From: Geobacteraceae bacterium
GTDB taxonomy: Bacteria; Desulfobacterota; Desulfuromonadia; Geobacterales; Pseudopelobacteraceae
Assembly: GCA_016720395.1 (NCBI GenBank)
Contig: JADKKR010000008.1
Location: forward strand, 337,501-401,500
DNA: 64,000 nt
Direction: 5' to 3'
The notes beneath the pieces were generated by a model. That model made no database searches. It had not been told where the DNA came from and saw only the letters and a list, made by a program, of their open reading frames with translations. Numbering within the stretch: position 1 is the stretch's first letter; each line of letters starts with the position of its first letter. Positions 30,217-39,966 of the stretch are shown piece after piece. The translations under genes and the position numbers were made by a program.

Positions 30217-30248
30217 AAAAATGGCCCGCGGTGACGCGGGCCATTTTT
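30217..30248 (+). terminator. Rho-independent terminator of the ferredoxin gene
   Basis: A perfect 14-bp stem (aaaaatggcccgcg / cgcgggccattttt) with a 4-base loop and flanking A/T runs, 42 bases after the stop. Confidence 0.92.
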
Positions 30249-30257
30249 GTTTGAGGC

Positions 30258-30292
30258 AAAGCCCCTCCGGAAGATTCCGGCAGGGGCTTTTT
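30258..30292 (+). terminator. Second terminator-like hairpin
   Basis: The stem aaagcccc(t)ccgga / tccgg(c)aggggcttt is followed by TTTT, only 9 bases after the previous terminator. It shares the gccccctcc-like arm with the terminator at 32640. It may be a backup, or it may be left over from a lost gene. Confidence 0.6.
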
Positions 30293-30372
30293 ACCTGTTA
30301 TGGATGAGATCTCCCGGGTCACCATCGGTATGGCTGAGTGAAAATATCGTTGATTATCATCATAACTCGAAG

Positions 30373-30402
30373 ATAATAATAGAACTGATGTTCTATTATT
30401 AT
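30373..30402. repeat. Perfect 13-bp inverted repeat, A+T-rich
   Basis: Arms ataataatagaac and gttctattattat are separated by tgat. It could be an operator or a hairpin on either strand. Confidence 0.65.
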
Positions 30403-30475
30403 AAAGCAGCAACAGGGTATAGTGGCATTGTCATGATTAATAATGTATAAATACAGTAATATCAGAGCATTATAA

Positions 30476-30491
30476 TTTCAAATATTTGAAA
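30476..30491. promoter_or_regulatory. 16-bp perfect palindrome, possible operator
   Basis: TTTCAAATATTTGAAA is self-complementary over all 16 bases and ends 7 bases before the predicted -35 of the roadblock operon, a typical activator position. The regulator is unknown. Confidence 0.5.
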
Positions 30492-30498
30492 AAAACGT

Positions 30499-30527
30499 TT
30501 GATAATTTAGGTTTTTTGTAATACTCT
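30499..30527 (+). promoter_or_regulatory. Predicted promoter of the roadblock operon
   Basis: TTGATA and TACTCT are separated by 17 bases, giving a leader of about 95 bases before GTG 30628. Confidence 0.5.
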
Positions 30528-30627
30528 TAATCTAGGCAGACCGTTTTCAGACAGATACCAGAAGTCTGGCGGCAGCCGCGCAAGAGCACCGGCCGCTGAG
30601 GCAGACAGCGGCAAGGAGGAACAACGA

Positions 30628-30903
30628 GTGAGCGAGATCAGTCAGAAGCTTAAAGCTATCCCCGAAGTTGAACACGCCCTGGTGATGACAAAAGACGGGT
30701 CGGCAGTGGATGATACCTCATATGAAGCCGAAGTCCTCGGTGCCTACACCCAGTTCCTTGCCCGCTTCGGCGGTAAACTGGGTTCGTTGCTGGGTGTCGG
30801 CGAACTTAAGTCTGCAGCGCTGCACGGGAATGACCATCATATGTTCCTTTTGGAGAGCAGAAACCATTATCTCGGAGTCTCCGCAAAGGCAGTGGCAACG
30901 TGA
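30628..30903 (+). CDS. Roadblock/LC7-domain protein (MglB-like)
   Basis: A 91-residue single-domain protein of the roadblock/LC7 fold, seen from the start pattern KLKAIPEVEHALVMTKDGSAV and the later MFLLESRNHYLGVSA. In bacteria such proteins, including MglB, often regulate Ras-like GTPases. AAGGAGG lies 8 bases before the GTG start. No GTPase gene adjoins it. A second, longer roadblock-like gene and a HAMP sensor gene follow in the same direction. Confidence 0.85.
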   Translation: MSEISQKLKAIPEVEHALVMTKDGSAVDDTSYEAEVLGAYTQFLARFGGKLGSLLGVGELKSAALHGNDHHMFLLESRNHYLGVSAKAVAT

Positions 30904-31040
30904 ATGCTCTGGATGCCGAAATCCGCCGGCTCCTGGCTCCGAAATAGACTGCCAACGCAGCGCTGTAACACCTTACGACTGTATCCGTCAAGGTATCGGA
31001 TCAGGCCATCAATTCTGAAATTCGCGAAAAGGGTGACGCT

Positions 31041-31682
31041 ATGGAAGAGTTTCTAAAACAGATTAAAACTGTTCCCGGAACTTTGGGCTGCATGGTCTAC
31101 GATGATCAGGGGCAATTAGTGTCCCACATGTTCCCGAGTATTTTCGACCAGAAGATGCTCAGTTCCGCGGTCACGACCGTGTCGGAAAACCTGCCGGGAC
31201 TCCGGGATTATACCGGCGGCGTGAGGATGATCGATTTCCGTTTCCAGAACGGCAGAATTGTGGTCAAGCCGGTCGATGGTGGCTGCCTGGTCATTCTCTG
31301 TGAAGGGACAGTCAACCTGCAGTCGCTGATCATCTCACTTAACCTGGTTGTCAAGCAGGTGGAGAAGAGCCTCAAAAGCGTCGTTCCCGCCACCCAGCAG
31401 GCAATGGCGGTACCGGTCGCCCCGCCCGTCACCACGGTGTCTCCCCTGGATCTTATCGAAAAGAGCCCGCTGGCGTCATATCTCCAGGGGATGCAGACGA
31501 CTCTTTCGAAGTTCATGGGGCCGATGGCGAAAGTCATATTCGTCGAATGTGTCGAAAAGTGGCTGCAGGATCATCAACCGGTCAAAACCGCCCTGCCGCA
31601 TCTGGTCGATATCGTGGCGGCAGAAATCGGTGATCCGGCCAAGACGTCCGAGTATCGCCAGAAGGTGTCAACTTTTCTGTAA
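31041..31682 (+). CDS. Roadblock-like protein with C-terminal helical domain
   Basis: A 213-residue protein. The first 110 residues resemble a roadblock/LC7 domain (LKQIKTVPGTLGCMVYDDQGQLV). A Val/Pro-rich linker lies near 115-135. The C-terminal 75 residues form a helical domain with GPMAKVIFVECVEKW that I cannot name. AAGGGTGA lies before the ATG. It probably works with the 91-residue roadblock protein and the sensor that follows 32 bases later. Confidence 0.75.
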   Translation: MEEFLKQIKTVPGTLGCMVYDDQGQLVSHMFPSIFDQKMLSSAVTTVSENLPGLRDYTGGVRMIDFRFQNGRIVVKPVDGGCLVILCEGTVNLQSLIISLNLVVKQVEKSLKSVVPATQQAMAVPVAPPVTTVSPLDLIEKSPLASYLQGMQTTLSKFMGPMAKVIFVECVEKWLQDHQPVKTALPHLVDIVAAEIGDPAKTSEYRQKVSTFL

Positions 31683-31714
31683 TTATTACATAGCAGGTTC
31701 AAAGGAGGACGGTC

Positions 31715-32603
31715 ATGTTCAGGAAAATCAGTATCAAAGTGGCGTTTTTTGTAAATCTCGTTCTCTTTGTCGTCATCGGGCTCGGTACCGTCCAGCTTGC
31801 CAAGGATCAATTCAATCGTCTTGATGACCAGTACAAAGCCCAGGCGAAATTCGACAGCCTGGTGGGTGCAAAGGCGGTCAGCAGACTGTTCGAGGAGGCT
31901 ATCGACACGGGCACCATGACCATGGCCGATGCCTTTGACACGGAGTACCAGCCCTACGGCAAATTCGAACCGCCGAAATACCGCACCAAATACGACGCAT
32001 ACGCAGACCGTGCGCTCCTGACCCTGCAGGATGAGCTGCTGAAAAACACCAGCATCCTCTACGCGGTAACTGTGGATAACAACGGCTACCTCCCAACACA
32101 TAATACGAAATTCTCGAAACCGATCACGGGCGACAAGGATAAAGACAAGGTCGGCAACCGCACCAAGAGGATATTCAACGACCCGACCGGCCTTGCCGCC
32201 GCAAAGAACACGCAGCCCGGATTTATCCAGGTGTACAAGCGGGACACCGGCGAAACCATGGGACGTTTCCTCTCCCATTCTCGTCAAGGGCAAGCAATGG
32301 GGCAATTTCAGGATAGGGCTTTCAATCGACTCTCTGCAAAAGGCCAAGATGACGCTTCTGGCCCAGCTGCTCCTGAGTATGGCGATCATCCTCGGCATTT
32401 CCTTCGTGCTGGTTTTCTACACCATTAGAAGGTCGCTCCTGCCACTGACGGAGCTTACGCAACTGGCCTCGCGCATGGCTGACGGAGACGTCAACCAGCC
32501 GATCTTGGCTCACACGAAGGATGAGATCGGCGAACTTGCGGAAGTTCTTGAGAGGATGCGCATCAGCCTGAAAACTGCCATGGAGAGGCTGATGAGAAGG
32601 TAG
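31715..32603 (+). pseudogene. Membrane sensor with HAMP domain, split by a frameshift
   Basis: Two overlapping frames (31715-32428 and 32193-32603) join into one protein of about 296 residues. The first frame has an N-terminal membrane helix (about 9-28) and an extracytoplasmic sensor domain like those of Geobacter chemoreceptors (DKVGNRTKRIFNDPTGLAAA). The second frame continues it with WDVSSPILVKGKQWGNFRIG, a second helix and a HAMP domain (LTQLASRMADGDVNQPI). The shift is near 32258-32261, where accatgggacg appears to lack two bases, or to carry one extra. There is no kinase or methyl-accepting domain. AAAGGAGG precedes the start. It could be a real pseudogene or a consensus error. Confidence 0.82.
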
Positions 32604-32639
32604 ATTAAAATCCAGACAAAGTAACTGTTGTTTGAAATG

Positions 32640-32674
32640 AAGCCCCCTCCGAGCGTTCCGGAGGGGGCTTTTTG
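32640..32674 (+). terminator. Terminator of the roadblock/HAMP operon
   Basis: The stem aagccccctccg / cggagggggctt with a 7-base loop is followed by TTTTTG. Confidence 0.88.
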
Positions 32675-32694
32675 TTTGTTGTGTGCCCGGGGAA

Positions 32695-33280
32695 CTCTTG
32701 ATGACCAATCCAGTCCACCGACCAGATTGATGGTCTTGCTGCTGTTGAACAGGACGATAGAACCCCGCGTGCCTTCGGCAAAGTTTACGGCACGGACATT
32801 GATGGTGTCGGTTGTCGCAGCATTTCAGTAGGCAGAAACCAGGAGCTCGTAACCGTTTCCGCTGGAATTGACCTTGGCCATTGAAGAGTAGGGGAAGGTT
32901 ACGTCGGTGCCTTACGGTGCATTTAGCACTACTATTTGGCAGTCCGGGTTGCTGCCGCAGCTGGGAGCAACCCAGGTGGCCCACTGTGAATAATTGCCCC
33001 GAGTCTGGGTCAGGGTGACCGTGCTGCCTGCTGTTAAATCGTGGCTACAGATCACGTCACTGCTGCCGCCATTTCGGATGCAGGAAATGCCGGGAACGCT
33101 GGTGCTGGTCACGGTGCCGCCTCCCTTTCCGGTGTCGCCAGCAGGAGTCGAACCGCCAACGTGTAGGTGTCGACCGGAGATAAAGTCAGGTTCAGCAGCA
33201 CCTGTGCTGTCTGGTCAATCCCGGTAACGCTTATGGACAGGGAGTTGCTGTATGTTCCGGCCGACAAGTGCACTTCATTC
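32695..33280 (-). pseudogene. Relic of a surface-protein C-terminal module
   Basis: Reading the minus strand gives recognisable but broken coding sequence. TYSNSLSISVTGIDQTAQV is followed by a one-base frameshift near 33167. Then come VPGISCIRNGG, an in-frame TAA near 32912, YSSMAKVNSSGNGYELL, an in-frame TGA near 32825, and SKTINLVGGLDW. The order and motifs parallel the C-terminus of the adjacent FG-GAP/DUF11 protein (ISCTGNACSA and HTISLEGGWDDLW). It is therefore a decayed paralogous tail with no usable start. Several independent lesions make true decay more likely than sequencing error. Confidence 0.7.
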
Positions 33281-33294
33281 CAGGAACTTTTATT

Positions 33295-33356
33295 TTATCA
33301 GCCACATGACAAACGACATGTCAGGACAACAGAAATCAGTGTGATCAGTAAAAGAA
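33295..33356 (-). pseudogene. Fragment of a duplicated DUF2905 gene tail
   Basis: On the minus strand the sequence encodes LLLITLISVVL and then, after an out-of-frame 5-base insertion, SFVMWLIK and a stop. This matches the C-terminus of the intact DUF2905 gene (ISAVLSFVMWLMRK). The 16 bases gccacatgacaaacga are identical at 33301-33316 and 39153-39168, in the same orientation. Confidence 0.7.
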
Positions 33357-33359
33357 AAG

Positions 33360-36300
33360 TCATGGTACCAAACGAATACTCTTCACGTTGATTCTTCCAC
33401 TTTTTATAGTGATGGTTCCTTTAACACGTGTCAGGCCTGCTGCAGATGTAGACCAGAGATCATCCCAGCCGCCCTCAAGGGAGATGGTGTGCCCCTGATT
33501 AAACAGCAGTGCTTCAAAAATGGCATTGCTGTAAGAAGCCAGTGCCATAATGGAACCATTGGCATGTAACGCACCCAGAGCAGAACTGAGCGTGCTGTAC
33601 CCACTGTTTCCGTAGATGATTACCGGATTAGATATAATTGAAAAAGCTGCAGAAACACTTTTATTAGCATCAAGAAGAAGGGTGCAGCTTTCGGTGGCGG
33701 ATACACAACCGGTCCATCCGCTGAAGGTAGAGTGCCAGGCAGTTGAAGCGTCAAGCTTAACGGATGTCCCATCGGGATAGCTCGCACTACAGGCATTTCC
33801 GGTGCAGGAGATATCTGCGGGTATTCCGGTTGCTGTCAGCGATGAGCTTGAAACGGTACCACCGCCACCATTGGAAGACGTAACGTTTACCTGAAGCTCT
33901 CTCATAAGTGGCGATACGGTAGTGCTGGTTGTCGAAGAGTTGTTGCCGTTATTTGGATCAAGTGTCAAAGAAGAAACCGTTGCAGTATTTGACAGGCTAC
34001 CGCCCGTCAAGGGGGTGCTGGCTATTATGGAAACTGTTTCCGTCGACCCGCTGGCAAGAGTCCCAATGGCACAGGTTATGGAACTGCCCGTATTGTTGCA
34101 GGATCCGACACTGGGTGTGGCCGAGATTAGAAGCATACCGACCGGGAGTGTATCGGCAACGGAAACAGAAGCGGCGGAACTCGCGCCACTATTTGTAATG
34201 CTGATGGAGTAGGTTAGATTCTCACCGCCAACTATCGGGTCAGGGGAGTCGGTCATGCTCATGGAGAGATCAGCGTAGGGGACTGATGTTGCTGATGCAG
34301 TTATGCTGTTGTTTCCTGAGTCAGGATCAGGTGATGAACTTGCGACCGAAACCGTGTTGGATATCGTGCCGCCATCGACTGAAGTGGAAACGACAATAGA
34401 TGCTGTGACTGTTGAAGCATTGGCCATGTCGCCGATTGTGCATGTAATGATGCCGGTCGTCTGATTACAAATCCCTTGGCTTGCAACTGCAGAGACAAAT
34501 GAAGCCCCCGGGGGCAGAGTGTCAGATACAATGACTGATTTTGCGGGGTTCGGTCCGTTGTTTGTTATTGTAATGGAGTAAGTTATATTTGAACCCGCGA
34601 CCACCGGGTCAGGTGCGTCTGACATGCTAATTGTCAAGTCTGATGGGGGCATAAACTGCAAATTTTTGTATAATAAAACATTAAACCCATTTTCGTGAAT
34701 GATGGCGATATCAACATCGCCATCACTATCAAAATCCCCTGCAGTTATTCCTGATGGTCTGATATAGGCATTGTAATTGAAAGGTGCACTGAAAAGTCCA
34801 CTTCCGTTATTGAGGGCAACCGACATATGTCCCGCTGAAGTGTATTGGCTGTAAGCTGCTGCAATATCGAGAGAACCGTCTCCATTTAAATCCGCAATTG
34901 TAACCGGAATAGTCCAGTTGGGGTCCAAAGGATTATCCATTATGAGATCAATTGAGCCGGATGGAATCAGACCGCCAACACCATCAGCCATGTAAATCCG
35001 GAGCTCCTTGAAAGAATTAGCACCGTTAGCCAGGTGGCAACCCAGGACAAGATCCGATATTCCATCGTTGTTGAGGTCTCCTGCTTCCATGCGAAAGACC
35101 CAGGGATAACCGTTTGATGAGGACAGAACTATGTGACCGCTTGCTTCAAAGGTCCCATTTCCGTGGATACCGTCATCAGAGTTGGCGATGAATAAATACA
35201 TGTCAGTGTTCCGGATTGCACTGATGTCAATTATGCCGTCCCCGTTAAAGTCACCTGCAGCAATTGCGTTGGGATTAAAGAACGTAACAGTGGGAGAAAT
35301 CCCGTTAGAAAAACTTCCAGAACCATTATTGATCAGCAGGGAGATACTCGTTGAACCGCTTGAGTTGGCAACGGCTATATCAGGAGACCCGTCGTTGTTA
35401 AAGTCGGCAACCAGAATGCCTCCAGAATAGTTTACTGCCAGAGGATAGTCTGTTTTGTCCAGGTAGCCGCCACTCGTATTGTTCGTGAATATTGAAACTA
35501 CTGAAGGTATTGCAGAGCTCAGAACCGCTATGTCCATGAATCCGTCTTTGTTGAAGTCCCCTTTTGCCACATATTTTGCGTCCGCAACAGGCAAGGGAGG
35601 GGCTGTTGCAAATGTCCCGTCACCATTTCCGGAAGTAACATATAAATGGCCGAGGGGGGTGTAGGCCAGGTCCGGTTTAGTATCCTTGTTGAAGTCGCCT
35701 GAAACAAGGCTATAGCCGTTATGTGCGGCAATAGTTACCGGGGTGTCAAAAGAGATGCTGCCAGGAACAGGGCTCAGTGAGACGGTGCCGCTTGCGCTGC
35801 CTTTCAATGTGCTGGCGGTGATGGACACATCAGTTAGAGCAGATACCGCTTTGGTTGTTATGGTAAATTTTGTTGAGCTCTTGTTTTCCGGAATGGTAAC
35901 GATACTAAAGGGGAGTATCACTTTGGCACTACCGGTTGTCAGATTTACGGTTATCCCGCCGGCCTTGGCAGGAGCATTCAGGGTGACGGTAACAGATGCA
36001 GTTTCACCACCCATAACACCAGCCGGGGTTATGCTTACTGTATTGGGCATGATTGGCAGAACGTAAAGCCGGGCCACCTTGTGTGCTCCGCGGTAGGATG
36101 CACCAATCAATATACTGGAATCTTCACAGTTTGAAGTCGGGGTGATAGTAAATTCAGCAGATGTTTTACCGCTTGGAATCTGAACTGAAGCCGGAAGTGA
36201 TGCACAGCCGTTGCCGTTAGTCAGCAAAATTATGGCACCTCCGCCCGGTGCCGGAGAGGAGAGAGAGACCGTGGCTGTTGCCGGGTCAATGACCGAGGTG

Positions 36301-39028
36301 CTTGTGGGAGCTATTGTCAATGCAGAAAGCTCGGCTCCACCGGCCATCATCCGGTTCTGACGATTGAAAAGAGTAAATCGGTATTTTGTGGCACCAGTCT
36401 GAACTTGTGAACCTCCTGATACAATATCCGGAAAACCGTCTCCATTGAGGTCGGCTACAGTAGCAGTTGAATCGATGGCCAATCCTGCTGGCGATATGCT
36501 GGCACTCAGAGTGTATTGCCCTTCGCCGTCGTTATTATAATATTTCATACTGCCATTGTCGGTGACCAGCAGCAGATCAAGATCGCCATCTTTGTCAAAA
36601 TCCTCCATGGAAAGTCCCCATGGTGTTGTATCAATATCAATCTCCATGGCTTGTTTGTACCCATTTTCTCCATCATTTACCAGAGTAACAAGTTTCTTTT
36701 CGGCAGGGAGTATTGCGGCAAGATCAGCAAATCTGTCAGCGTTCATATCGCCAGCGACGATTGTTCGTGGTGTTCCGGCTAATGGAATGACGGTCCCGGG
36801 TGTTAATGTCTTTGACGTACCCGGCATCAGAGAAATCCCATTTGTAACACCGACCGCCAGATCGGTAATGCCGTCATTGTCGAAGTCAGCACTTGCAAGG
36901 TGGTTTGCTGATGTAGAGCCGGTTGAAATTTCAAAATCAGCAGGTTGGGTCAGCGTGAAACCGCCGGTGCCATTATTACGTACAATCGATATTCTACCGA
37001 TAGGATGGGAAACGATCAGATCAAGGTCGCCGTCATTATCGACATCCATTGTCGTGATAGAGTTACAGGGGGTTAGAGTATTGATTACTGAAGCATTAGT
37101 TGGGAACGTACCGGAGCCATTATTGATGAAAACAGAAATACCGCTAGCAGCATTACTTCCGGCAAGTGCCAGATCTAATGCCCCATCACCATTAAAATCA
37201 CCGACAGCGGCCTGACGACCGCCTCCAGGTGCACCTGCATAAAGTACTGCCGGATTTGAAAGAGTACCGTCAAGGTTGTTCTTGTAGTGATAAAGTTTGC
37301 TGCCAGCCCCCATAAAACCAGGTAATACGGCTATTACATCAGGCAGGCCTTTCCCGCTAAAACTTCCGGAAATTAGGTAATTGGCGAAGTTATTGTCATC
37401 CTGAACAAACATATGCTCTTGAATGACTGCAAATGGAGTGTTCTCCTTAAGGCGATTTAGGAAAACCCTGGATGCTCCCCCCCACCCTGAAGTTTCCGCT
37501 CCGAGTATGAGATCGTTATCACCGTCTCCGTCGACATCTCCCCCCGCAAGGGAGTCGTTATGGCCGGTTATGTACTGAGGGGCTGCAAAGGAACCATCTC
37601 GCTGGTTTTGGAAAATGACGGTTCCGTTAAAATAGCTGGCTGCGATATCCTTAAATCCGTCACCGTCAAAATCGATCAGTTTGACAGAAAAAACTGGCAG
37701 AGATGTGTCATAGGTTACTGCCGTATCGAAAGGACCGTTTGCGGCGGGTCTTTTCTTGAGTACTGCAATGCTGTTACCAGACAGGTTGGTAACAACTATA
37801 TCCGGATAGAGATCCCGTCAAGGTCGCCAACGGCGACCCCGGTCGGGTATGATCCGACCGAATACCTTGTGCCTGCTGAAAAACTTGCACTACCTGCCGT
37901 TCTCATGTTGTAGAACACAAGTACCTTGTTTTCATTTTCAAGCGTCACGATAAGATCGTTCCAGCCAAGATTCCTGAAGTCTGCCGCTGCAATGCCGTAC
38001 GCGCCGCTTGAACCGGTATCGAGTTCTATCGGGTCTGCGAATGTTTCATCACCGTTATTGAGCAGTAGAATAACTTTGGCCGTGCTTGATGCCCCCGATT
38101 GCCTATTACAGCTGACGGCAATATCAAGGTCACCATCATTGTCAAGGTCAGCCAGCGCGACCCCTGTGGGATAATTTCCCAGCACTTTAGCTGTTGTAGT
38201 AAAGCCGCCAACTCCCCCTACGACAAAGAAGGGGCTCCCCCCATTAAGCGAGATATGAACCGATCCGTCTGTAACTAATATCCCCCCATTGGCAACGACA
38301 TAGTCCGGATAGCCATCGTTGTTCAAATCGCCTATGGCCAGAGAATTTGGTCCTTGAACATTGTAGGTCGATGAAAAAGATACCGGTTCCCGGAATGAAC
38401 CATCGCCGTTGCCTTTGAAAAGCCAGACATGACTGTCATACGAGTGAGATGCCGGGATAATCAGATCAAGCTTGCCGTCCATGTCAAAATCAGCAAGCCT
38501 CATATCTCTATTGGCTCCGGTTGCCGGATACAGGTTTGTGCCAACAAAATCTCCTGACTGAAACCAATAACGTTGAATATTGAGCGGATCGGAGAAGGCA
38601 ATAGAAGTGGTGCTATCGGATATATGTCCGGTGAGCCGTGATGTTCCAAGTGTTGCGTTTACAGGTGAACTGAGGTCGAGGAAAAACTGCTTGTCAACCC
38701 CGGGAGTGTTGTTTCCAAACACTGTAACAGAAACAGTTGCCGTTCTTGTGTTGGGTGGGATCGAGAGTATTCCGGACGCGGCAGTATAATTGACGCCTGC
38801 AGTGGCAGTGTCGTTTGCCGTTGCATAGTTGACGGTAATCGTCTGGTTGCTCGGTGATGACAGGGTAATGTTGAATATAGCTGTAACACTGGCTGTTTTG
38901 CCTTTAAGCACGTAGGCATCACGCCCGTAAAGTGACGGAATGGTGCCTGCATCCACGATATTTGCGTACCCCAAAGAGAAGAGTGCTGCGCAAGCCAAAA
39001 GAACCCTGAAAACGTAAAATCCTCCCAT
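33360..39028 (-). pseudogene. Giant exported FG-GAP/Calx-beta/DUF11 protein, split by one frameshift
   Basis: Two frames (37796-39028 and 33360 to beyond 37412) join into one protein of 1,889 residues if one G is restored in the GGG run at 37814-37816 (GDLDG then DLYPDIVVTN). The order is signal peptide (1-27), a Calx-beta domain (about 40-145), and many FG-GAP/VCBS repeats with calcium-loop motifs such as DLNNDGYPD and DLDNDGDLDIA. Ig-like domains near the middle and two DUF11 domains near the C-terminus follow. The end is a Cys-containing FSGWTGC module and EGGWDDLW. It is probably a cell-surface or secreted protein. The second frame has no start of its own and no stop up to the shift, which supports a single gene. 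Confidence 0.85.
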
Positions 39029-39083
39029 ACTTATACCACCCCCTGCACCTGAAATTTTTATAAATAATTGATATTTGATGGTT

Positions 39084-39116
39084 TTGACAATAAATCATAC
39101 ATCGTTTTATTGTCAA
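39084..39116 (-). promoter_or_regulatory. Promoter/operator of the FG-GAP gene: 11-bp inverted repeat
   Basis: TTGACAATAAA and TTTATTGTCAA form perfect 11-bp arms with an 11-base spacer. On the minus strand one arm supplies a consensus -35 TTGACA, and the other overlaps the -10 region (TTATTG at 17 or TATTGT at 18 bases). A regulator bound here would block RNA polymerase. Confidence 0.55.
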
Positions 39117-39138
39117 TAAATGAATGTCAGCAAGACAA

Positions 39139-39354
39139 TTATTTTCTCATTAGCCACATGACAAACGATAGGACAGCAGAAATAATCAGGCAGGTAGTCA
39201 GCGGAATGTGAAGAGAGAAATCTTCGCGTTTGATGTTGATGTCACCCGGCAGACGGCCGAGCCAGGTGGGGAGGCGTGGAGAGAATGAGATAACCAGACC
39301 GGCAACGACCAGGACCAGCCCCAGAATGATCAGCGGTTTTCCGAATTGGTTCAT
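39139..39354 (-). CDS. DUF2905-family small membrane protein
   Basis: A 71-residue protein with two membrane helices (about 5-22 and 50-67) joined by the family signature FSPRLPTWLGRLPGDINIKRE. Function unknown. ATG 39354 (MNQFGKPLII) gives the usual family length; the longer frame upstream is a word-repeat read through. It follows queH in the same direction. A damaged copy of its 3' end lies at 33295-33356. Confidence 0.9.
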   Translation of the reverse strand: MNQFGKPLIILGLVLVVAGLVISFSPRLPTWLGRLPGDINIKREDFSLHIPLTTCLIISAVLSFVMWLMRK

Positions 39355-39362
39355 GTCCAGAT

Positions 39363-39398
39363 TTACCCTTAACCCTTGACCCTTAACCCTTGACCCTT
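39363..39398. repeat. Tandem word repeat (acccttgaccctt)
   Basis: Four near-copies of the words acccttaa and cccttgacc lie at the end of queH and encode its last residues (KGQGLRVKG). Confidence 0.6.
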
Positions 39399-39923
39399 CG
39401 GCAGGTAGCGTTCCTTTTCGCTGTAGATGCAACCGCAGTACTGCTGACGGTAGAGTCCCAGCTCTTTCGACAGCCTGATCCCCTCCTGCCAGCCGGGGCG
39501 GAAATCCTCGTAGTGGAAGGCCACGCCGTATTCCCTGCCGATCTGTTCACCCAGGTCCCTGATCTCCTCATGTTTCTGATAGCGACTGTAGAGCAGGGCG
39601 GCGCTGAAGGCGTCAAAGCCCTCTTCAGCGGCTACCCGGGCCGTGGCCCGCAGGCGCGAGGCGTAGCAGTAGGAACAGCGTTTTTCAGGTTCGATTGCGA
39701 CATTGGCCAGAAAGCCTTCCAGGTCGTAATCGTCATCCATGATCAGCGGCATGGATTCCTGCTCCGCCATCTGCACGGCGGCATCACGTCGCAGAACGTA
39801 TTCCTGGTAAGGATGAATGTTGTGGTTGTAGAACAGGCCGGTCACCTCGTGTCCGGCTGTCCGCAGGGTGCGCAGGGGATACAGGGCGCAGGGGCCGCAG
39901 CAGATGTGAAGGAGGATGTTCAT
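39369..39923 (-). CDS. queH: Epoxyqueuosine reductase QueH
   Basis: A 184-residue protein that carries out the last step of queuosine synthesis in tRNA in organisms without QueG. Metal-ligand motifs are HICCGPC near 7-13, CSYC near 83-86, and YRQQYCGC near 158-165. The C-terminal ten residues after RYLP come from an intergenic word repeat rather than conserved family sequence. It lies 15 bases upstream of the DUF2905 gene. Confidence 0.93.
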   Translation of the reverse strand: MNILLHICCGPCALYPLRTLRTAGHEVTGLFYNHNIHPYQEYVLRRDAAVQMAEQESMPLIMDDDYDLEGFLANVAIEPEKRCSYCYASRLRATARVAAEEGFDAFSAALLYSRYQKHEEIRDLGEQIGREYGVAFHYEDFRPGWQEGIRLSKELGLYRQQYCGCIYSEKERYLPKGQGLRVKG

Positions 39924-39966
39924 AGGGGACTATCGCTCTTTAGTTAAATCAGTAAGAAAAATCTGG

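Larger units (their letters stand above)
30293..30627. other. A+T-rich regulatory gap before the roadblock operon
   Basis: No gene is seen. The gap holds a 13-bp perfect hairpin (30373-30402), a 16-bp perfect palindrome (30476-30491) and a predicted promoter (30499-30527). These are listed separately. Confidence 0.7.

Noticed and set aside
33301..39168. Integrated element with att sites, based on the 16-base direct repeat
   Set aside because: No integrase or transposase gene lies between the repeats, and the repeat is better explained as a duplicated DUF2905 gene end.
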